Source of the DNA: Bacillaceae bacterium
Lineage (GTDB): Bacteria > Bacillota > Bacilli > JACDOE01
DNA length: 64,000 nucleotides
Direction of reading: 5' to 3'
Assembly (NCBI GenBank): GCA_017656255.1
Contig: JACDOE010000006.1
Coordinates: forward strand, 62,001 to 126,000
This document shows positions 58,279 through 64,000 of this stretch, piece after piece; position 1 is the first letter of the stretch, and every line of letters begins with the position of its first letter. Position numbers and translations under genes: made by a program. The notes under the pieces were generated by a model, which was not told the origin of the DNA, ran no database searches, and worked only from the letters and a program-made list of their open reading frames with translations.

Positions 58279-58348
58279 AAAATTGGGTGTGAAAGGTCGG
58301 TCACAGGCAGTTGTTGAATTGGTTCGGCTCGGGGAACTGGAAATATGA
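58268..58348 (+). pseudogene. gerE: gerE, 3' part
   Basis: Twenty-six codons encode NVMQKLGVKGRSQAVVELVR then LGELEI and stop, the conserved C-terminal helix of GerE. There is no start codon or ribosome site here. Joined to 6595-6735 across the shared core it yields a complete gene, with the same residues around the junction (ISNVMQKLG) as Bacillus subtilis GerE has in that region (ISNAMQKLG, from memory). Confidence 0.93.
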
Positions 58349-58365
58349 CTCCCCTCCGGACCATC

Positions 58366-58395
58366 CCCACCTTTAGGTAAGAAGGTGGGTTTTTG
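58366..58395 (+). terminator. gerE terminator
   Basis: CCCACCTT pairs with AAGGTGGG over an 8-nt loop, followed by TTTTTGTTTT. It is 18 bp after the gerE stop. Confidence 0.88.
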
Positions 58396-58839
58396 TTTTG
58401 GGGTTATGTTTTGCCGCAGTTTTGATTAAAGGTTAACAAGTTTTGCTGTTCGCCTCTGTGGCACATCATACCACGTCAATTCTGGGAGGGTCGGAAAGCG
58501 GGACGTCACCTTCGTTATCGTCATTTTTCATAAAAAAAGACGATGAATCAATTTTATTCATTGCTTTTCTTTTCGTTATTAAGTTTACTAACCTCAATAA
58601 TTAAACATATTAGCAGTCCAGAGACGACTTAATAATCTTAAAAAATAAAAAACCTCCCCCTTAAATTTGTTTAACAATTCTGCTCTTTACTTTGGCAAGA
58701 AAATAAATGAATCCTTCTCGGAGAATTAATAATTATTCATTTTTATGGACCAAAAAACAGGAAATTTAATTAAATTGGATAATATAGATTAAAGGATTAA
58801 TCGAAACGATTTGTTTTAATTAAGGGGTAGAGGATATCT
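58396..58839. other. Non-coding, AT-rich region
   Basis: No gene supported. A small hairpin (ATCGTC/GACGAT near 58520-58545) and several A/T tracts are present. TAATAT near 58780 could be a -10 box for the methyltransferase gene, without a good -35 box. Confidence 0.4.
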
Positions 58840-59463
58840 GTGTACAATTCCTGGAATAAAGTGATATATAAAATATGGTCGCCTCTATATGACCGTATTT
58901 TTAATAAAGGGTCATTTTTAAATGCTCGGAAACAAATATTACAAGAAGTGTCATTTAGAAAAGAGCATAAAATTTTGTTTGTTGGTGTTGGCACAGGGGC
59001 AGATCTAGAATTAATTGACCACACTAATTTAGATATTACGGCAATTGACATTTCACCCGATATGCTTAAAAAGGCAAACGAAAAGTTTGAAAACACTTCA
59101 GTCAAATTTTTTGAAATGGATGCACAGGATATCAAATTTAATGATAAAGAATTTGATTATGTTATGGCACATTTAATTCTATCGGTAGTTCCAAATGCAG
59201 ATAAATGTTTTCAAGAAATGAAAAGAGTTTTAAAATCTAATGGAAAAATAATTATCTTTGATAAATTTGCCCCTAAAAACAATAAACTTTCGCTGTCCAA
59301 AAAATTATTAAGACCGATCATTAAATTTTTAGGTACGGATATTGGGGTGAATTTCGAAAAAGTATTTGAGCAGAATAATCAAAATTTAATGATAGAAGAA
59401 GATGTTCCTGTCATGTTAAATGGCATGTACAGGAAGATCGTTATTAAAAAAGTTTGTGAATAA
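58840..59463 (+). CDS. Class I SAM-dependent methyltransferase
   Basis: A 207-residue Rossmann-fold methyltransferase (UbiE/Methyltransf_11 type). Motif I is ILFVGVGTGADLELI, the acidic end of strand 2 is ITAIDISPDML, motif II is FFEMDAQDIKF and the post-motif is LKSNGKIIIFDKFAP. The substrate cannot be told; phospholipid or small-molecule O/N-methylation is possible. Its GC content is clearly lower than the flanking chromosomal genes and it lies between two copies of the gerE tail, both signs of acquisition. GTG start. Confidence 0.75.
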   Translation: MYNSWNKVIYKIWSPLYDRIFNKGSFLNARKQILQEVSFRKEHKILFVGVGTGADLELIDHTNLDITAIDISPDMLKKANEKFENTSVKFFEMDAQDIKFNDKEFDYVMAHLILSVVPNADKCFQEMKRVLKSNGKIIIFDKFAPKNNKLSLSKKLLRPIIKFLGTDIGVNFEKVFEQNNQNLMIEEDVPVMLNGMYRKIVIKKVCE

Positions 59464-59524
59464 GGAATTAAGCTTAAAATAATGCTTCCTCATACATCGT
59501 AATATATATAACTCGGTGGACGGA

Positions 59525-59548
59525 AAATATGACTCCCCTCCGGACCAT
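59525..59548 (+). repeat. Second copy of the gerE 3' end
   Basis: Twenty-four bases identical to 58341-58364, covering the last gerE codons, the stop and the spacer to the terminator. Before this, about 15 more bases are still recognisably similar (CTCGGTGGACGG against CTCGGGGAACTGG). After it a terminator of the same type follows. Confidence 0.85.
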
Positions 59549-59549
59549 T

Positions 59550-59576
59550 CCACCTAATTGGAGGTGGGTTTTTGTT
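59550..59576 (+). terminator. Terminator in the duplicated gerE tail
   Basis: CCACCT pairs with AGGTGG, followed by GTTTTTGTTTTT, a shorter version of the gerE terminator at 58366. Confidence 0.8.
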
Positions 59577-59631
59577 TTTAATAGCTACATACCCCATTTT
59601 GGACTGACACGGAAATCGCATTATACCGTCT

Positions 59632-59675
59632 AATAATAGCCCCTTTTCCGCATAAATAACGGATAAGAGGCTTAT
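59632..59675 (-). terminator. Terminator of the siderophore uptake operon
   Basis: On the minus strand AATAAGCC, CTT and TCCG pair with CGGA, AAG and GGCTATT in an interrupted stem about 10 bp after the last permease gene. The T run is weak. Confidence 0.55.
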
Positions 59676-59685
59676 TGCCTTTTCA

Positions 59686-60696
59686 CTATGATTTCATAAG
59701 CAAGTATAAAAAGTAAGGAGCGCCCAGGCAGGCAACCACAAGACCCACAGGCAGTTCGGAAGGCATGATAATCACCCGGCCAATGAGATCAGCAAGCAGC
59801 AGAAAAAGGGCACCGATTAACGCACTGATCAACATAAACCGTTCATGCTGAGGGCCTATCAGTTTTCTTGCAATATGCGGCGCGATGAGACCCAAAAAAG
59901 TAATATTGCCGCTTACGGCAACGGCTGAGCCGGCAAGGGCAACGGCCAGAATAATTAATATCTGGCGTTCCCGCTCAACATGAAGTCCCAATCCTGTGGA
60001 AAGCTGATCACCCAAATGGAGCACATTCAAGTACCTGGATTTGTAGATTACGAATGGAATGATTAGAAAAACGGCAGGAACGGTAATCGTGACATAATCC
60101 CAGTTTGCAGCCCAGATACTGCCTGACAGCCAGACCAGAGCCTTCATAAAACTGTTCGCTTCCATCTGTAGCTGGATGACGATGAGCAGGGCAGACAGAA
60201 TGGCGTTCAGTGCCACACCCACAAGCACCAGCCTCAGAGGAGAAACCCCCCGGTTCCAGGCAAACATATAGATTAAAAGGGCTGTTGTCATAGCACCGGC
60301 AAATGCCGCCAGAGGCAGGAGCACTTTGGAGGTCAGCGTTAATGATTCAACCGTGCCCCCGGTTAAAAAAATAAACGAAACAATGGCCACACTGGCACCG
60401 ACATTAATGCCAATAATACCCGGGTCGGCTAATTCATTCCGGGTAATCGTCTGAAAAATAGCCCCCGAAACGGCAAGTGCAGCACCCGCCAGAATCGACA
60501 GCACCATTCTCGGCATCCGAAACTCGAACAATAAAAGATGATTTGCATCAGTGCCTTTTCCTAATAATGTCCGTATGGTTTCGGCCGGCGACAGTTGAAT
60601 AACCCCTGTATTTAAACTGACAAAAAATGTGGCAATAATCAGTGCGATAAAAACGGCAATCTGTGTTTTAAAACGCAGGCGTCGTTCCTCCATCAT
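59686..60696 (-). CDS. FecCD-family siderophore ABC permease
   Basis: A 336-residue polytopic protein of the BtuC/FecCD family: ILAGAALAVSGAIFQTITRN, VALAGSAVAVSGNITFLGLI, and IAPHIARKLIGP, the EAA-like contact with the ATPase. It forms half of the membrane channel for an iron-siderophore complex together with the upstream permease, which it overlaps by 4 bp. Confidence 0.93.
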   Translation of the reverse strand: MMEERRLRFKTQIAVFIALIIATFFVSLNTGVIQLSPAETIRTLLGKGTDANHLLLFEFRMPRMVLSILAGAALAVSGAIFQTITRNELADPGIIGINVGASVAIVSFIFLTGGTVESLTLTSKVLLPLAAFAGAMTTALLIYMFAWNRGVSPLRLVLVGVALNAILSALLIVIQLQMEANSFMKALVWLSGSIWAANWDYVTITVPAVFLIIPFVIYKSRYLNVLHLGDQLSTGLGLHVERERQILIILAVALAGSAVAVSGNITFLGLIAPHIARKLIGPQHERFMLISALIGALFLLLADLIGRVIIMPSELPVGLVVACLGAPYFLYLLMKS

Positions 60697-61745
60697 ACTT
60701 TGCTACCTTCTCTCCTTGCAAGATATAGGAAAAAGGGCCCTCCTAAGAGAGTGGTAATGGCACCTACCGGCGTTTCAAAAGGCGGGTTGATCATCCGGGC
60801 ACCGATATCAGCAGCGACTAACAAAATAGCACCGAGAATGCCGGAAAAAGGGATAATAAAACGGTAATCAACTCCGATCAGTATGCGGGCCATGTGGGGG
60901 ACAATCAGCCCCAAAAAGCTGATAACACCCGCTACAGCAACGGACATGCCGGTCATCACTAGAATTACGGCGGCTCCGATGACTTTGATCAGAAACGTCC
61001 GCTGGCCCAGCCCTTTTGAAACTTCTTCCCCCAGACTTAATACCGTGATCGACCTGGCCATGATCATGACAATGGCGAAGGTGATGACACCCGTCATCAT
61101 CAGGGGATAAACATAGGCCCATTTTACACTTGAAAAGCTGCCTGCAAACCAGAAATTCATTTCCTTCGCAACATCAAAATGAATCGCAATCGCCGTAGAT
61201 AACGACGTCAGAAGCGCACTGACTGCCGCCCCTGCCAGAACCAGCTTCACCGGTGTGAGACCTCCTCTGGACAGGGCGCCTGCACCAAAGACCATGGATG
61301 CTCCCAGCAAGGCCCCGACAAATGCCGCAACCATTAATGCAGGTGTAGTCAAATCTGGAAGAAAAGCAAAGGATACCGCTATGGCAAAGGCGGCTCCACT
61401 TGTAACTCCCAGAATAGATGGATCCCCGAGGGGATTTCTTGTCATCCCCTGCATGATGGAACCGGAAATGGCTAAAAACGCACCAGTTAATGCGCTGGCA
61501 ATCGTCCGGGGAAAACGTACATCCCTGATGATCTGATGATCGGTGGATGAGGAATCAAAATGAACCATACTCTCCCATATGGTAGACAAGTTGATACGGG
61601 CAAATCCCATAGAAATCGATAAAAACATGACTAGAAGGAGAGCGGCCAGTCCACCCATCATCCACCAGAATTTAGCTATTCCTTTCGCAGATGCGTTTTG
61701 TTTGACTGTGTCTACTTTATGTGCCCTGGTTTCAAGTCCACTCAT
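60693..61745 (-). CDS. FecCD-family siderophore ABC permease
   Basis: A 350-residue FecCD permease with a basic cytoplasmic N-terminus and nine to ten helices (ALTGAFLAISGSIMQGMTRN, MSVAVAGVISFLGLIVPHMA, RILIGVDYRFIIPFSGILGA). It is the partner subunit of the following permease; two paralogues in tandem match YfiZ/YfhA of Bacillus subtilis. Probably the same operon as the nitroreductase and ATPase genes. Confidence 0.93.
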   Translation of the reverse strand: MSGLETRAHKVDTVKQNASAKGIAKFWWMMGGLAALLLVMFLSISMGFARINLSTIWESMVHFDSSSTDHQIIRDVRFPRTIASALTGAFLAISGSIMQGMTRNPLGDPSILGVTSGAAFAIAVSFAFLPDLTTPALMVAAFVGALLGASMVFGAGALSRGGLTPVKLVLAGAAVSALLTSLSTAIAIHFDVAKEMNFWFAGSFSSVKWAYVYPLMMTGVITFAIVMIMARSITVLSLGEEVSKGLGQRTFLIKVIGAAVILVMTGMSVAVAGVISFLGLIVPHMARILIGVDYRFIIPFSGILGAILLVAADIGARMINPPFETPVGAITTLLGGPFFLYLARREGSKV

Positions 61746-61801
61746 ATCGATACCTTCTTTCAGTTTTACCGAGCGCAGTCAGTCGTAATGGGTTTAATGA
61801 T

Positions 61802-62404
61802 TTACGTCTTTATGGTCTCGATGACCGGCTTTACCCACTCATGAAGAGGACGGCGCGGTTTTGGTTCTGGAATATTTTCCGGTTCTACATATCCCAAATG
61901 GACCGAACCGATAATCCGCTTTGTTTCGGGGATGAAAAATGCTTCCCTGAATTGATCGTCAAAAATAGCAGGACTGGTTCGCCAGACAGCCCCAATATTT
62001 CGTTCCCAGGCCAACAGCTGAATATTTTGAATAAAGGTAGACGTGGCACAGATAGATTCGAGATCCTTTTTATCATCTTGAAAGACATCTGTTGCGACAA
62101 TCAGGCTAACTGGCGTGTTAAGTATCACTTCTTTATAAGCTTCTTTGATTTGTTTAATTCGCTCTTCCGAATAAGAGGCTAGAATGTGATTGCGTTCATA
62201 ACTTTCAAACACACATTTCAAAAAATACCGATGCTCTTCCCGTGTGGAAGCGATCGTTACGGACCACGGTTCGACACGGCTGTGATAAGGCGCATAGGCT
62301 GCCTTTTCCAGTATGTCATAAATGTTAGCAAGGTCGATTGGATCATTTTTCGGCTTGCGAATGGTCCGACGAGAGGTAATGATTGTTTCAAGATCAGACA
62401 TCAT
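61802..62404 (-). CDS. Nitroreductase-family protein (YfhC-like)
   Basis: A 200-residue FMN-dependent nitroreductase fold: SRRTIRKPKNDPID at the start, APYHSRVEPWSVTI and NIGAVWRTSPAIFDDQFREA. An equivalent gene (yfhC) lies beside the YfiYZ-YfhA siderophore transporter in Bacillus subtilis, so it may reduce the siderophore-bound ferric iron. The first ATG after the GGGGG ribosome site is at 62404; the longer frame to 62419 overlaps the ATPase gene. Confidence 0.8.
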   Translation of the reverse strand: MMSDLETIITSRRTIRKPKNDPIDLANIYDILEKAAYAPYHSRVEPWSVTIASTREEHRYFLKCVFESYERNHILASYSEERIKQIKEAYKEVILNTPVSLIVATDVFQDDKKDLESICATSTFIQNIQLLAWERNIGAVWRTSPAIFDDQFREAFFIPETKRIIGSVHLGYVEPENIPEPKPRRPLHEWVKPVIETIKT

Positions 62405-62408
62405 AAGT

Positions 62409-63227
62409 TTATCCCCCAACCTTTGTTAATGGTGGCTGATCGGAAGAAACCAGGTCATAGGTTAAACAGACCGGTTTGTTTAAACGCGGATCCTGTACAA
62501 TTTCCGCATTAATCTGAAATACTTCCCGCAAATTCTCTCTTGTCATGACTTCCTGCGGCTTTCCTTGGCTTACGATTTCTCCATTTTTCATGGCTATAAT
62601 ATAATCTGCAAATCGGGAAGCATGGTTCAGATCATGCAAGACCATGACCACCGTGCGTTTTTCGTTTTTATTTAATGCATACAGGATTTCCAGCACTTCA
62701 AGCTGGTGAGCCAGATCCAGGTAGGTAGTCGGTTCATCCAGTAAAATCAATTCTGTTTCCTGGGCAAGTGCCATGGCGATCCAGACCCGCTGTCGCTGCC
62801 CGCCTGATAAAGCATCTACGGGCCGGTGTTTAAACGGGATGGTCCCGGTGATGGATAATGCCCAGTCAATCACTTTTCGATCATGATCTGTTAATTTTCC
62901 AAACCCCTTCTGATAGGGAAAACGGCCATAGGAAACCAATTCGCCGACCGTTAACCCATCAGGGGCCGTAGGTGTCTGGGGGAGAATGGCCATTTGTTTT
63001 GCAATTTCTTTCGTTGATTGTTTCATAATTTCTTTACCATTTAATAAAATGGATCCCCCATCCGGCTTCATGATGCGGGCGAGTGCTTTGAGCAGAGTTG
63101 ATTTGCCGCACCCGTTCGGTCCGATAATGGTCGTTATGTTCCCTTTGGGGATTTCAATATCGAGGTTCTCAATAATCCGAGATGTACCATAGGAAATGGT
63201 AACACGCTCACCCTGCAAACTTTTCAT
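62409..63227 (-). CDS. Siderophore ABC transporter ATPase
   Basis: A 272-residue ATPase of the FecE/FepC type: Walker A GPNGCGKSTLLKAL, signature LSGGQRQRVWIAMALAQ, Walker B LILLDEPTTYLDLAHQ and H-loop VMVLHDLNHA. It powers the FecCD pair. In Bacillus subtilis the matching ATPase (YusV) is encoded elsewhere; here it is in the operon. Confidence 0.94.
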   Translation of the reverse strand: MKSLQGERVTISYGTSRIIENLDIEIPKGNITTIIGPNGCGKSTLLKALARIMKPDGGSILLNGKEIMKQSTKEIAKQMAILPQTPTAPDGLTVGELVSYGRFPYQKGFGKLTDHDRKVIDWALSITGTIPFKHRPVDALSGGQRQRVWIAMALAQETELILLDEPTTYLDLAHQLEVLEILYALNKNEKRTVVMVLHDLNHASRFADYIIAMKNGEIVSQGKPQEVMTRENLREVFQINAEIVQDPRLNKPVCLTYDLVSSDQPPLTKVGG

Positions 63228-63272
63228 TTCATCGCCTCCAGTTAACGGGCTTAATCCGATTACAAAACAGAC

Positions 63273-64000
63273 TTATTTTTCAACTCCGATTATTTTTTCC
63301 ACCATCAAATCAAGCTGCTCTTCCAGTGAAAAAGGGTCAGCATAATACATGTGCAGAAAATTCATGAGATAGACCTGATCATTTTTAATGGCCTCCAAAT
63401 TGCTCCAGACAGCACTTGATTTCATTTTTTTAAATAGTTCCTGATCGGGTCCTTTGGACTGTGAGTTGTAGGTCGTGATAAACATGTGATCTGCTGCATA
63501 CTCAGGCAATGCCTCAAGAGAAAGTTCTTTCCACTGGGTTCCCTGACTGATCAACTCCTGCATCATTGCAGGCGGATTTAATTTTAATGCCCGGTAAAGA
63601 ACGTGTCCGCCGCGCCCCCAGTTATCCCCAAAGATATAAACTTTTTCGTCGGCAATTTCGTAAATGCCGAATGTCTCTCCTTCTTCGATATGAGGCTCAA
63701 TCTGCTTGCGTGCCTGGGCCGCCTTTTCTTCAAAGGAAGCAATCCAATCCTCAGCTTCTTTTTCTTTGCCGATAATTTCAGCGATTTTTCGCAATTCCCC
63801 GTAAAAATCACCCTCTGAAGCATATGGAATGACCACGGTTGGGGCAATCTGCGACAGTTTTTCATAGTTTTCGTCTGATTGGACAACAATCAAATCGGGC
63901 TGAAGCTGAAGAACTTTTTCGACGGAAATCGGTGCCCCAATGTCCTCAATGCCATCAATCTGCTCCTGGATAAACGGATTGCGCAGTGCCCACTCATTGG
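63273..64000 (-). CDS. Siderophore-binding protein (partial, runs off the window)
   Basis: The C-terminal 240 or so residues of a periplasmic-binding-type lipoprotein (FecB/TroA fold: VEKVLQLQPDLIVVQSDENY, ADHMFITTYNSQ). The frame stays open to the window edge, so the ATG at 63893 is internal and the true start, signal peptide and any Fur box lie beyond 64000. It captures the ferric siderophore (YfiY-like) for the permeases downstream. Confidence 0.9.
   Translation of the reverse strand, partial: NEWALRNPFIQEQIDGIEDIGAPISVEKVLQLQPDLIVVQSDENYEKLSQIAPTVVIPYASEGDFYGELRKIAEIIGKEKEAEDWIASFEEKAAQARKQIEPHIEEGETFGIYEIADEKVYIFGDNWGRGGHVLYRALKLNPPAMMQELISQGTQWKELSLEALPEYAADHMFITTYNSQSKGPDQELFKKMKSSAVWSNLEAIKNDQVYLMNFLHMYYADPFSLEEQLDLMVEKIIGVEK

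Noticed and set aside
1-64000. tRNA or rRNA genes, including a tRNA as integration target
   Set aside because: No cloverleaf-like or ribosomal sequence was noticed at either element end or elsewhere; the target is gerE.

Overview
The window looks like chromosome of an endospore-forming Bacillales bacterium (Bacillaceae-like). It carries the sporulation regulator gene gerE with a sigma-K-type promoter, an ammonium transporter behind TnrA/GlnR-type boxes, and a Bacillus-style siderophore uptake operon. Its ribosome binding sites are strong AGGAGG types with many GTG/TTG starts. No rRNA, tRNA or CRISPR array was recognised.

Layout. Left chromosomal arm (1-6.7 kb): a PaaX-type regulator, an L,D-transpeptidase, RNA 2',3'-cyclic phosphodiesterase, a voltage-sensor-type K+ channel, amt, a DUF294 nucleotidyltransferase, a DnaQ-like exonuclease and the 5' two thirds of gerE. 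A 51.5-kb integrated element (6,736-58,278) then splits gerE. An 11-bp direct repeat marks both ends and the 3' third of gerE lies in frame on the far side, so precise excision would rebuild a 73-residue GerE. Right arm (58.3-64 kb): a low-GC methyltransferase followed by a second copy of the gerE tail and terminator, then a siderophore ABC-uptake operon on the minus strand that runs off the window.

Inside the element, from left to right: a DpdA-like transglycosylase with a DUF6884 protein, and a UvrD-type helicase with a Cas4-like nuclease (candidate DNA modification/defence genes); an ImmA-like protein and a two-repressor switch with four 15-bp operators; a ParM-like actin and ParR-like partition pair; DNA-metabolism and regulatory genes; a Fic/Doc-type and a GNAT-type toxin module; a long transfer-like operon; an IS256-family insertion; and a large serine recombinase followed by DUF3883 and OLD-nuclease cargo, the latter with an internal stop codon. 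The transfer-like block combines a near-complete Tad pilus (TadZ-like x2, CpaB, TadA, TadB, TadC, Flp-like pilin, two TadE-like proteins, TadV peptidase) with T4SS-like parts (VirB2/TrbC-like, VirB6/TrbL-like, VirB4-like ATPase, M23 hydrolase) and an FtsK/SpoIIIE-type DNA pump. It also has a c-di-GMP phosphodiesterase-like EAL protein and several secreted proteins. I find no relaxase.

Working model (inference). The element behaves like a plasmid-like integrative element that excises by serine recombination, can be partitioned by ParMR, and may move double-stranded DNA through a Tad/T4SS hybrid. Three operons share the same control block: four 11-bp tandem repeats, an extended -10 box and a hairpin terminator starting about 20 nt beyond it. 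This points to an element-wide activator plus early termination. A sigma-E-like promoter upstream of the recombinase and a sigma-K-like promoter at gerE suggest excision may be programmed in the mother cell, as for the skin element in sigK.
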